A DNA stretch of 8,864 nucleotides, taken from NCBI GenBank assembly GCA_937888775.1, contig CALAQT010000192.1:1-8864 (forward strand). The letters run 5' to 3'. The position numbers and the translations under genes are program-made. Source of the stretch: an uncultured Actinomycetes bacterium (GTDB taxonomy: Bacteria; Actinomycetota; Thermoleophilia; Solirubrobacterales; Solirubrobacteraceae). This document shows, piece by piece, positions 1-5,389 of this stretch. The notes under the pieces are model-generated. The model was not told the origin of the DNA. It did not search any database and was given only the letters and a program-made list of their open reading frames with translations. Numbering within the stretch: position 1 is the first letter of the stretch; each line of letters begins with the position of its first letter.

Positions 1-51
1 GCATACGAGATATTGGCGTGCCTGGAGTTCAGACGTGTGCTCTTCCGATCT
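1..51 (+). other. Illumina TruSeq P7/index adapter (sequencing artefact)
   Basis: The first 51 bases read as the inner part of the Illumina P7 primer (GCATACGAGAT), a 6-base index ATTGGC (reverse complement of TruSeq index 6, GCCAAT), and the TruSeq read-2 adapter ending GTGTGCTCTTCCGATCT. One base differs from the standard adapter near 21 (GTGCCTGG where GTGACTGG is expected). Read on the minus strand, the adapter adds the tell-tale peptide IGRAHV and a TGA stop (29-31) to the adjoining gene. None of this is genomic, and the contig really starts at 52. Confidence 0.97.
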
Positions 52-117
52 CGAGTTCCGGCGCGACCGCCGCGATCAGGACCCAATGCTCGCCGCGGCG
101 GTCGCGCCGGAACTCGA
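51..117. repeat. Perfect 24-bp inverted repeat abutting the adapter
   Basis: Bases 51-74 are the exact reverse complement of 94-117, with a 19-base spacer (75-93). The repeat ends exactly where the adapter begins. It may be a fold-back (snap-back) library artefact, in which case 52-74 is a copy of 94-116 rather than genomic sequence. Alternatively it is a chance GC-rich palindrome inside the coding region. The translated stretch looks like a plausible beta hairpin, which leaves the second reading open. Confidence 0.85.
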
Positions 118-706
118 CCTCGAAGCTGCCCCCCGTCCCGGCGCCGGACCCCTCGCGGTCGCCCCCGCGCGCAGTGGCCGCCACCCCTCCTCCCGCGGAG
201 CGCTCCGCGTGCGCCGCCAGCGCCCGTCGCGCGGCCTCGCTGAGGCTCATGCCGGGCGTCTGCGGCTCGAGCTCGCGCACCAGCTCGACCGCCTGATCGT
301 CGAGCGGGACCAGGCCGCGCCCGATCGCTGGCAGCTCGCGCGCGCCCGGGTGCTCGAGCAGCCTCTCGACGGGCCCCGGCGCGAGGTCGGTGGCGAAGCT
401 CAGCCACCAGTCCTCGTCGGGGCGGGCAAGCTCGATCAGACATTCCTCGCCCCGGCGCCTGGCGCGGCGGCGGCGGATCGCGGCGGCCAGCTGCTCGCTC
501 ACCTCGGGCTCGCCGGGGAGGGACTCGAGCAGCAGCGCGAGCGCCTGCGCCTGGCCGGGCCCCAGCGGGAGGCACCAAGCCCGCTCGACAGGATCCCAGC
601 GGCGGCCGGGAATCGCCCGCAGGAGCTGGCGCAGCGTCTCGTCGTAGGGGAAGCGCAGCCGCGCCTCGTCCTGGGCCAGCTCGGCTGAGAAGGTGGCTGC
701 GGGCAT
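52..706 (-). CDS. N-terminal part of a probable SNF2/HARP-like DNA helicase, cut by contig end
   Basis: About 218 genomic codons from ATG at 704-706; the reading frame continues only into adapter sequence. Residues 18-48 (RFPYD, then IPGRRWDP, then AWCLPL) match the HARP-like motif in which a basic 'IPGRRWD' turn is followed by a W-x-x-P strand. That motif sits at the N-terminus of many actinobacterial SNF2-type DEAD/DEAH helicases and resembles the annealing-helicase module of SMARCAL1. Residues 88-120 and 195-217 look like two related beta-hairpin units with a W-x-L strand, joined by a Gly/Ala-rich linker (about 170-194). The ATPase core would lie beyond the contig end. The frame is open upstream to 838, but residues before 706 are basic, low-complexity and resemble noncoding translation. 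The gene is divergent from the dehydrogenase at 861. Family assignment is by motif only. The last seven codons may be artefactual. Confidence 0.6.
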
Positions 707-846
707 GAGCAGAGCACGATAGGCGCCCGGGGGGATGCGTCTGGAGCGGCGCGCGCGGCGGCTAGGGTGAGACGTGGTCCCGGCGCTGCCCCTGCCCTCG
801 CCGCGGCAGCCCCGTGCAACGACTACACGGCGTGACAACTTCGATC

Positions 847-852
847 AAGGAG
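847..852 (+). promoter_or_regulatory. Shine-Dalgarno AAGGAG deciding the dehydrogenase start
   Basis: AAGGAG lies 8 bases before ATG 861-863. The frame is open back to a GTG at 774, but that start has no such site and would add a 29-residue tail unlike the family. The site therefore favours 861. Confidence 0.8.
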
Positions 853-860
853 CAGAGGCG

Positions 861-1880
861 ATGGCGAGTATGAGGGCGATACAGGTGAGCGCCGCCGGCG
901 GCGAGTTCGAGCTCGTCGAGCGCGAGGTGCCCGAGCCGGGGCGCGGCGAGGCGCTCGTGCGCGTGCACGCGTGCGGGGTCTGCCACAGCGACTCCTACGC
1001 CAAGCAGGGCGGCTTCCCCGGCACCTCCTATCCGATCGTGCCCGGGCACGAGATCGCCGGCGAGATCGCTGCGCTCGGGGCGGACGTGCAGGGCTGGGAG
1101 GTCGGCCAGCGCGTGGGCGTGGGCTGGTTCGGCGGCAACTGCGGCCACTGCGAGCCCTGCCGCAGAGGCGACTTCATCGAATGCCGGAACATGGGCGTCC
1201 CGGGCGTCACGCAGGACGGCGGCTATGCGGACTACGTGCTCGTCAGGGCGAGTGCGCTGGCGCTGATCCCCGAGGAGCTCTCCTCGCAGGACGCCGCTCC
1301 GCTGCTGTGCGCGGGGATCACGACGTACAACGCGCTGCGCAACAGCGGCGCGCGCGGCGGCGATCTCGTGGCGATCCTGGGGCTGGGCGGGCTCGGGCAC
1401 CTCGGCGTGCAGTTCGCGGCGAAGCTCGGGTTCGAGACGGTGGCGATCGCGCGCGGCGCCGAGAAGCGGGAGCTCGCGCTCCGGCTCGGAGCACGCCACT
1501 ACATCGACAGCACCGCCCAGCACCCCGCGCGCGAGCTGACGAGCCTGGGCGGGGCTCGGGTGATCCTCGCCACCGTCACCAACGCTCCCGCGATGACAGC
1601 GGTGATCGGCGGGCTGGGCTCGCGCGGGATGCTGCTCGTGGTGGGCGCCTCCGGCGAACCCATCGAAGTCCCGCCCGCGATGCTGATCGGTGGCAACAAG
1701 TCGATCGCCGGGCACGCCTCGGGAACCTCGCGCGATTCCGAGGACGCGCTCGCCTTCAGCGTGCTCGCCGAGGTGCGCCCGATGATCGAAACCCTGCCGC
1801 TGGAGCGGGCCGCGGAGGCCTACGAGCGGATGATGAGCGGCGACGCGCGCTTCCGGATGGTCCTCACGACGGGCGCCTGA
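861..1880 (+). CDS. Zinc-dependent medium-chain alcohol dehydrogenase
   Basis: 339 aa, the usual length for a class-III-like/AdhP-type MDR enzyme. It should catalyse reversible NAD(P)-dependent oxidation of alcohols to aldehydes in the cytoplasm. Catalytic zinc ligands are visible: C41 in CGVCHSD, H63-E64 in PGHE, and C150 in PLLCAG. The structural zinc loop has four cysteines, C94, C97, C100 and C108. The Rossmann fold begins at GLGGLG (174-179). No acidic residue follows the second strand (VAIARGAEK, 194-202), which would permit or favour NADPH; this is inference. ATG 861 is chosen over upstream starts because of the AAGGAG site. It is divergent from the helicase fragment and convergent with the SRPBCC gene, so it is probably transcribed alone. 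The physiological substrate cannot be read from the sequence. Confidence 0.93.
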   Translation: MASMRAIQVSAAGGEFELVEREVPEPGRGEALVRVHACGVCHSDSYAKQGGFPGTSYPIVPGHEIAGEIAALGADVQGWEVGQRVGVGWFGGNCGHCEPCRRGDFIECRNMGVPGVTQDGGYADYVLVRASALALIPEELSSQDAAPLLCAGITTYNALRNSGARGGDLVAILGLGGLGHLGVQFAAKLGFETVAIARGAEKRELALRLGARHYIDSTAQHPARELTSLGGARVILATVTNAPAMTAVIGGLGSRGMLLVVGASGEPIEVPPAMLIGGNKSIAGHASGTSRDSEDALAFSVLAEVRPMIETLPLERAAEAYERMMSGDARFRMVLTTGA

Positions 1881-1901
1881 GCGCACACGGCGGTCTCGCC
1901 G

Positions 1902-1924
1902 GCGCCGCAGCACGGCCGCGGCGC
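1902..1924. terminator. Possible bidirectional terminator hairpin between convergent genes
   Basis: GCGCCGC (1902-1908) pairs perfectly with GCGGCGC (1918-1924) around a 9-base loop, midway between the stop codons of two convergent genes. A further 9-bp inverted repeat, CGCCTGAGC at 1874-1882 and GCTCAGGCG at 1936-1944, brackets it and includes both TGA stops. Neither strand has a T-run after the stem, so intrinsic termination is not proven. Confidence 0.35.
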
Positions 1925-1937
1925 TCGGGGACCGGGC

Positions 1938-2363
1938 TCAGGCGTTGCGCTCGATCGCGGGCAGCGCCTTGGTGATCGAGCGCGTCAGCGAGGAGCGCAC
2001 GATCAACGCGAGGCCGGGCGCGGGCGAGGCGAGGCGGATGTCGTAGACGAAGTGCGTGCCGCCCGCGTCCTCCTCGAAGGTCATCACGCCCACGTGGCCG
2101 CGCAGCGGGCTGCCCCTGGTGATGCGGTAGACGATCCGCTCGGATGGCACGAACTCGGTGACGGTCTCCTCGAAGGGCGGCATCGGGCCGATCCGCAGCT
2201 GGCGCACGGAGCCCACGCCGTTGCGCTCGCCCTCGCCGTCGCGCAGCCGCTCGATCTTTGCGCCGAAGACCTCCGCGAGGTTCTCGTGCTCGGCGAGGTA
2301 GGCGAAGATCCGCTCGGGCGGCTTCTCGAAGCGGTGCTCGATGTGGACGTGGTGGGCGCGCAT
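1938..2363 (-). CDS. SRPBCC-fold (START/polyketide cyclase-like) protein
   Basis: 141 aa. The pattern is typical of SRPBCC proteins: an opening strand with a basic 'H-x-F-E-K-P-P-E-R-I-F-A-Y-L-A' turn into the first helix (10-24). This is followed by alternating strands including GSVRQLRIG (51-59), FEETVTEF and ERIVYRIT, and then a long C-terminal helix rich in L/I (about 115-137) that would close the hydrophobic cavity. Members bind small hydrophobic ligands and are mostly of unknown function; no catalytic residues can be assigned. Start at ATG 2361-2363 is the only methionine that keeps the complete fold, though the ribosome site is weak. It lies tail-to-tail with the alcohol dehydrogenase and head-to-head, at 20 bp, with a truncated hydrolase, which may mean a deletion brought the two together. 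Confidence 0.85.
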   Translation of the reverse strand: MRAHHVHIEHRFEKPPERIFAYLAEHENLAEVFGAKIERLRDGEGERNGVGSVRQLRIGPMPPFEETVTEFVPSERIVYRITRGSPLRGHVGVMTFEEDAGGTHFVYDIRLASPAPGLALIVRSSLTRSITKALPAIERNA

Positions 2364-2383
2364 GCCCGCCAGCTTACCCTCCG

Positions 2384-2821
2384 GTGATCGCCCACAGCGC
2401 GCAGCCGACCCAGCTCGCGCTGCTGGATCCCGAGCAGGGCCCCCGCCTGAGCGCGCTGCTCAACGAGGAGCTGATCGTCGCGGGGCTCGCGCCGACGTTC
2501 GCCGAGGGCTATGACGCGGCGGCCGACAGCGCGGACATCTGGCGGGCGAGCAGCCGCAGCGAGGGCCAGCGCATCTCCCACCTGCTGATCCGCTACATCG
2601 CCGACCGCGAAGAGCACGCGGGGCGCTGGGTGGGCGCACTGGAGGACACCGACGTGCCACTGTCCTTCGTGTGGGGGATGCTCGACCCCGTCTCAGGCGC
2701 GCACATGGCGCAGCGGATTCGCGAGCGCCTGCCGGATGCGCCGTTTCTGGCGCTGGGGGACGTCTCGCACTGGCCCGCCCTGGAAGCGCCGCAGCCGGTG
2801 GCCGCGGCCCTCCTGGGCTGA
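2384..2821 (+). pseudogene. C-terminal half of an alpha/beta hydrolase (nucleophile half missing)
   Basis: From a GTG at 2384 this encodes 145 aa matching only the lid and C-terminal part of haloalkane-dehalogenase/epoxide-hydrolase-like alpha/beta hydrolases. The lid-region helices (LLDPEQGPRLSALL, then IRYIADREEHAGRWVGALE) come first. The late core follows: VPLSFVWGMLDPVSG with the probable catalytic acid D101, then LGDVSHWPALEAP with the catalytic H129. Complete members have about 280-300 aa. The first ~130 residues, with the oxyanion hole and the G-x-S/D-x-G nucleophile elbow, are absent, and the frame upstream runs antisense through the SRPBCC gene. No good ribosome site precedes the GTG. 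It is best read as a 5'-deleted remnant, or else a mis-join in the assembly. Codon use resembles that of its neighbours, so any deletion would be recent. Confidence 0.75.
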
Positions 2822-2875
2822 GCGCGTGCGCCGGGCGCCGCTGCTCGCGATCGCCGGGATGTGGGTCAGGAGGCG

Positions 2876-3763
2876 CTAAGCGGCCAGCGCGGCTGTCTCG
2901 GTTACGTGCTTGCGAAACGCGTTCGCCGCGGGCGCGCCGTGGCCGCCCGCACGCCACACCAGCCCGACCTGACGTCGTAGCGCGGGCCTCAGGCGAACCG
3001 CCACGACCTGGTCGGTGGCGGCCTCTGCGACCGCGCGCGAGACCGCCGAGACCCCGAGGCCACGGGCGACGAGGGCGAGCACGCGCGAGAGCTCGTTGGT
3101 CTCGAAGCGAGCCTGCGGCTCGAACCCGGCGGCGCGCGCGGCGGTCTCCACCGCGCCCCGCAGCCCCGTGCCCGAGCGCAGGAACACGAACGGCTCCTCG
3201 CGCAGCGCCCCCATCGCCACCTGCGAGCGCCGGGCGAGCGGATGGTCGTCGGCGACGACCAGCACGAGCTCGTCTTCGAACAGCAGCTCCGAGCTCAGCC
3301 CCGGGGGCAGCCCGTTCTCGATCGGCACGAACGCCACATCGAGCTCACCCGCGAGCACAGCGCCGATCATCGAGCGGGCGACGTCCTCGACGACGCGAAT
3401 GTCGATGGCGGGGTGCAGCCCGTGAAAGGTGGCCAGCGACGCCGGCAGGTCGTAGGGCTCGAGCCACTGCATCGCACCGATCGTCACGCGCCCGCGCACG
3501 AGCCCGCGGAGCTCGGCCAGCTCGGCCAGTCCGGCGTCGAGCTCACCGAGCGCGCGCTCCACGCGCTCGAGCAGCAGCCGCCCCGCTTGGGTCAGCTCGA
3601 CCGATCGCGTGGTGCGGCTCAGCAGGCGCACACCCATCTCGGCCTCGAGCCGCCGCACGTGCTGGGAGACGGCGGGCTGGCCGATGTGAAGCTCGGCCGC
3701 AGCCCTCGTGAAGTGGCGGTGGCGCGCCACGGCTGCGAACGAGCGGAGTTGCTGGAGCTCCAT
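2876..3763 (-). CDS. LysR-type transcriptional regulator
   Basis: 295 aa, the standard LTTR length. The start ATG at 3761-3763 gives the classical opening M-E-L-x-Q-L-R-x-F; a GTG two codons upstream would add only two residues. Residues about 18-37 form the winged helix-turn-helix (FTRAAAELHIGQPAVSQHVR), followed by the conserved RRLEAEMGVRLLSRT and LTQAG segments and a linker helix (about 62-88). The effector-binding domain runs from about 92 to 290 (GRVTIGA; LDVAFVPIEN; DELVLVVADDHPLA). It binds DNA as a dimer or tetramer and responds to an unknown small molecule. No intact gene is transcribed divergently from it. The truncated hydrolase converges on its 3' end 54 bp away. A dyad with LTTR spacing lies just upstream of its start, consistent with autoregulation. 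Confidence 0.93.
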   Translation of the reverse strand: MELQQLRSFAAVARHRHFTRAAAELHIGQPAVSQHVRRLEAEMGVRLLSRTTRSVELTQAGRLLLERVERALGELDAGLAELAELRGLVRGRVTIGAMQWLEPYDLPASLATFHGLHPAIDIRVVEDVARSMIGAVLAGELDVAFVPIENGLPPGLSSELLFEDELVLVVADDHPLARRSQVAMGALREEPFVFLRSGTGLRGAVETAARAAGFEPQARFETNELSRVLALVARGLGVSAVSRAVAEAATDQVVAVRLRPALRRQVGLVWRAGGHGAPAANAFRKHVTETAALAA

Positions 3764-3770
3764 ACCCACT

Positions 3771-3796
3771 CATCATGCCAGGTGATGGGTCTCATC
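3771..3796. promoter_or_regulatory. Candidate LysR autoregulatory operator (T-N11-A dyad)
   Basis: CATCA (3771-3775) and TGATG (3783-3787) are inverted around TGCCAGG, placing T3773 and A3785 at T-N11-A spacing, the LTTR consensus. CATC (3793-3796) makes a second, interlocking dyad with GATG (3784-3787). The site begins 8 bp upstream of the regulator's start codon, where bound protein could repress its own gene. Confidence 0.4.
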
Positions 3797-3869
3797 GCAC
3801 TTCCGTCTTTGGCTTATGTGTCCTGCTCGTGCATACTGCGCGCAGCACCCATGACTCCTCCCCAGACTT

Positions 3870-3896
3870 CGACCCGCTCAGACCCCGAGCGGGTCG
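3870..3896. terminator. 10-bp perfect hairpin, first of three in the gene-free stretch
   Basis: CGACCCGCTC (3870-3879) pairs perfectly with GAGCGGGTCG (3887-3896) around the 7-base loop AGACCCC. On the plus strand it is followed by TTGTCGTT, moderately T-rich, so it could stop plus-strand transcripts. No plus-strand gene ends nearby: the hydrolase remnant ends over 1 kb upstream and a minus-strand gene lies between. Confidence 0.45.
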
Positions 3897-3906
3897 TTGT
3901 CGTTCC

Positions 3907-3947
3907 GGGGGCCCTCCCACCGGGGTCACAGTCCCCGTGCGGCCCCC
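3907..3947. other. Two-tier hairpin in the gene-free stretch
   Basis: Outer arms GGGGGCC (3907-3913) and GGCCCCC (3941-3947) enclose an inner CGGGG/CCCCG stem (3921-3925 with 3933-3937) closing a 7-base loop. It sits between two other perfect hairpins. The only assigned content of the 300 bp between the LysR promoter and 4083 is this set of stems; no coding signal is seen there. Confidence 0.4.
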
Positions 3948-3954
3948 CGAAACG

Positions 3955-3982
3955 GCGAAGGGCACCCGCAGGTGCCCTTCGC
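3955..3982 (-). terminator. Strong 12-bp hairpin, probable terminator of the small secreted-protein gene
   Basis: GCGAAGGGCACC (3955-3966) pairs perfectly with GGTGCCCTTCGC (3971-3982) around the tetraloop CGCA. On the minus strand it lies about 100 bases after the stop of the 74-aa secreted protein and is followed by CGTTTCGG, a poor but present T-run. It is the most terminator-like of the three stems here. Confidence 0.55.
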
Positions 3983-4083
3983 GACGGCGGCGCATCCCGG
4001 GCGATCGACCCGGCTCCTCGGCGCCGCGCGGCCGGCGCGCGCCGCTCACATCGGCACGCGCGCGACCAGGTCCGCAGTTGCGC

Positions 4084-4308
4084 CTATTTGACCACCACGG
4101 TGCAGGCGTGGCCCTTGAGGATCTTGTTGGCGGCCGACTTCTGGCCCTTGCTCGCGCGGGGGTTCTTTTTCGCGAACGTCTTCGTGTAGGACGCGCACTG
4201 CGTCTTCGACCAGTGGCCGCTGCCCGCGGCAAGCGCGGGAGCCGCGGAGCCGCCGACGGCGACGGCGGCGGTGATTGCGAGGGCGGCGATTCTCTTGGTG
4301 GCATTCAT
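4084..4308 (-). CDS. Small secreted protein with two cysteines (unknown function)
   Basis: 74 aa with a clear Sec signal peptide: basic start (MNATKR), hydrophobic core IAALAITAAVAV (7-18), and a signal-peptidase-I site at PALA-AG near residues 27-28. The mature part is only about 46 residues, lysine-rich (pI should be high). It has one cysteine near each end, C38 and C69, which could form a disulfide outside the cell, and a helix-forming middle (KKNPRASKGQKSAANKILKG). AAAGGAG at 4316-4322, seven bases before the ATG, confirms the start. I recognise the W-S-K-x-Q-C ... A-A-N-K-x-L-K-x-H-x-C pattern as recurring in small Solirubrobacterales proteins, but know no function. It appears monocistronic: long untranslated leader, own terminator. 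Confidence 0.85.
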   Translation of the reverse strand: MNATKRIAALAITAAVAVGGSAAPALAAGSGHWSKTQCASYTKTFAKKNPRASKGQKSAANKILKGHACTVVVK

Positions 4309-4380
4309 GGCGTTGCTCCTTTGGGGGGTTTTGGTCCCGCCGGCTCCACCTCGAGGGTGACTGGCCGACGTGTGTGCGTG

Positions 4381-4395
4381 AAGTGAATTTCACTT
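4381..4395. promoter_or_regulatory. 15-bp perfect palindrome, candidate operator
   Basis: AAGTGAA-T-TTCACTT is a perfect dyad about the central base 4388, 73 bp upstream of the secreted-protein ATG. An imperfect 11-bp inverted pair flanks it (4370-4380 with 4402-4412, 10 of 11 matching). The central dyad cannot fold as RNA because its loop is too short, so protein binding to DNA is the more likely role. A TACGCT hexamer (minus strand, 4417-4422) could be the -10 box; if so, the palindrome lies just downstream of the start site, suiting a repressor. Confidence 0.45.
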
Positions 4396-4429
4396 GGAGG
4401 ACACGCACTCACGCCGAGCGTAGCAATCG

Positions 4430-4552
4430 CTAGGGCGCCCGTGGCGTCAATTCCGTCACTGTGAATGGATCCTCATTCCGCCCGTCTTCATTAAGGTGAA
4501 GTAAGTCCGAGCCGGGCGGATTCACCTCCACCGTGCGATGCACAGTGTTCAT
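4430..4552 (-). CDS. Doubtful 40-aa ORF
   Basis: An ATG (4550-4552) opens a 40-residue, hydrophilic, acidic reading frame ending TAG at 4430-4432. It has no Shine-Dalgarno, but TAACTG ends 8 bases before the ATG and could be a -10 box of a leaderless transcript. Codons such as TTA, CTT, AAT and GAA are used, unlike the G/C-ending codons of the nearby genes. It could equally be noncoding promoter DNA; no similarity is recognised. An 8-bp inverted repeat (4477-4484 with 4513-4520) enclosing CTTCA/TGAAG lies inside it. Confidence 0.2.
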   Translation of the reverse strand: MNTVHRTVEVNPPGSDLLHLNEDGRNEDPFTVTELTPRAP

Positions 4553-4567
4553 GCGGTTAACAGTTAA

Positions 4568-4768
4568 GTGCAGGCAAAGGCGCGCCCAGGGGAGCGCGTG
4601 AGTGGCGCCGGCGAGGCGCCGGCCGAGCAGGTGCGCGCCCTGATGGCCAAGGGCTTCGCGGTCACGGTCTTCCCGGCCACGGAGGACTGCCAGGCCTCCT
4701 TCGAGGCGCTCAGGGCCCGAGGCGTGGAGTTCGTGGAAGAGCATCGGAGGCGCCTGCGCCCGGCCTGA
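4568..4768 (+). pseudogene. Fragment of a VOC-family (glyoxalase-fold) protein
   Basis: The frame from GTG 4568 encodes 66 aa. Residues about 18-57 (AEQVRALMAKGF, then VTVFPATEDCQASFEALRARGVEFVEE) match the middle of small VOC-superfamily proteins. In those, a loop with 'EQ-x-R-A-L-x-A-K-G' leads to a beta strand, a D-D/E-C-x-A-x-(F/Y)-E-x-L-x-A-R-G-V-E-F helix and strand, and then the second metal-site half. Intact members have 120-140 aa. Here the first ~60 residues and the final R-D-P-x-G-N-x segment with its metal ligand are missing: the 5' end merges into less GC-rich upstream sequence, and the 3' end runs into the arginine-rich tail HRRRLRPA and a stop. No ribosome site is seen. Read as a decayed gene piece, probably not a functional enzyme. 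Confidence 0.65.
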
Positions 4769-4800
4769 GAGCCTGCTGAGCGATGTGGGGCTTCACGACC

Positions 4801-4833
4801 AGACCGGTGGGCGGGAATCCCGCCCACCGGTCT
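4801..4833. terminator. 15-bp perfect hairpin, probable bidirectional terminator
   Basis: AGACCGGTGGGCGGG (4801-4815) pairs base for base with 4819-4833 around a 3-base AAT loop. It lies between the plus-strand VOC fragment (ends 4768) and the minus-strand membrane-protein gene (ends 4925), that is, between convergent transcription units. No T-run follows on either strand; GC-rich actinobacterial terminators often lack one. Confidence 0.6.
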
Positions 4834-4856
4834 CTGATCGATCGGTGCTTCGAGGG

Positions 4857-4886
4857 GGCGCGCCCGGTGAGGGGGCCGGGCGCGCC
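4857..4886. terminator. Second GC-rich hairpin in the same gap
   Basis: GGCGCGCCCGG (4857-4867) pairs perfectly with CCGGGCGCGCC (4876-4886) around an 8-base loop TGAGGGGG. It is 23 bp from the 15-bp hairpin and 38 bp beyond the stop of the minus-strand gene, so it is the first stem that transcript would meet. Confidence 0.5.
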
Positions 4887-4924
4887 GGTGCTCCCGCGTC
4901 AGGAGGTGACGGGAAGAGGAGCTC

Positions 4925-5113
4925 TCAGGCGGCGGCCGCGCGGGGCCGAGGCGCGCGTGCGACGGGCTGGGCGACGCGTGCCGCGACGGGCCCCGAGGCG
5001 CCGGCGACGAGGTGCGGGGTGAGCAGGCGGGCGCGGGACATGACGTAGGCGAGCCCGGCGATCAGAGCCATGTCTGCGAGGACGATGAAGGCGATGGTGA
5101 GCGAGAGGGTCAC
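4925..5113 (-). CDS. Small single-pass membrane protein (unknown function)
   Basis: 62 aa from a GTG at 5111-5113. One strongly hydrophobic segment spans residues 4-25 (LTIAFIVLADMALIAGLAYV), followed by a basic M-S-R-A-R-L-L-T-P-H motif and a Pro/Ala/Arg-rich tail (39-62). The positive charge after the segment predicts an N-out, C-in orientation. Similar tiny proteins with the 'LSLTIAFI-x-L-A-D-x-A-L-I' core and 'MSR...LTPH' are, as I recall, common in Thermoleophilia, with no known role. The frame is open far upstream, but the added sequence is low-complexity; the AAAGGAG four bases before the GTG decides the start. It ends in front of two strong hairpins and is divergent from the DUF5661 gene with 276 bp between the start codons. 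Confidence 0.72.
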   Translation of the reverse strand: MTLSLTIAFIVLADMALIAGLAYVMSRARLLTPHLVAGASGPVAARVAQPVARAPRPRAAAA

Positions 5114-5117
5114 GGTG

Positions 5118-5124
5118 CTCCTTT
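5118..5124 (-). promoter_or_regulatory. Shine-Dalgarno AAAGGAG for the membrane protein
   Basis: AAAGGAG on the minus strand lies four bases before GTG 5111-5113. This fixes a GTG start for the 62-aa protein, against longer in-frame alternatives. Confidence 0.7.
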
Positions 5125-5389
5125 CGGCGTGGGTGGAAGGACTGGGCTCAGTATCGATTTGCCGCCTGGGCCGAGCGTGAGACGGGGCTGAGAGGATGCT
5201 GAGAGCATGGGCCGCCTCAGCAGACCCGGGCCGAGAGGCTCCCGTGCGCCCTCGCGAGCGCGCGCCCGGCCGTACGCGGTGCGCGGGCCGCCACTGAGGA
5301 CTCCTCCGCGCCAAGTGCGGGGCATCGGCGTATGCTCGCCAGACACGTCCAGCGCACAGGGCGCGGACCCGAGAGAGGCGGGGCGACGC

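Noticed and set aside
35..688. Long plus-strand open frame opposite the helicase fragment
   Set aside because: It begins in adapter sequence (MCSSDL) and is antisense to a frame with a recognisable HARP-like motif. Long antisense frames are routine in DNA this rich in G/C.
762..1913. 383-codon minus-strand frame opposite the alcohol dehydrogenase
   Set aside because: Its translation is low-complexity and rich in H, R, A and D. The plus strand carries all zinc ligands and the Rossmann motif of a full enzyme.
3870..3982. CRISPR-like array
   Set aside because: The stems differ in sequence from one another, so there is no repeated unit with spacers.
3775..4386. Plus-strand 203-codon frame across the three-hairpin stretch
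   Set aside because: The translation is Arg/Pro/Gly-rich and runs antisense through the signal-peptide gene, which has a good ribosome site. The hairpins alone explain the stretch better.
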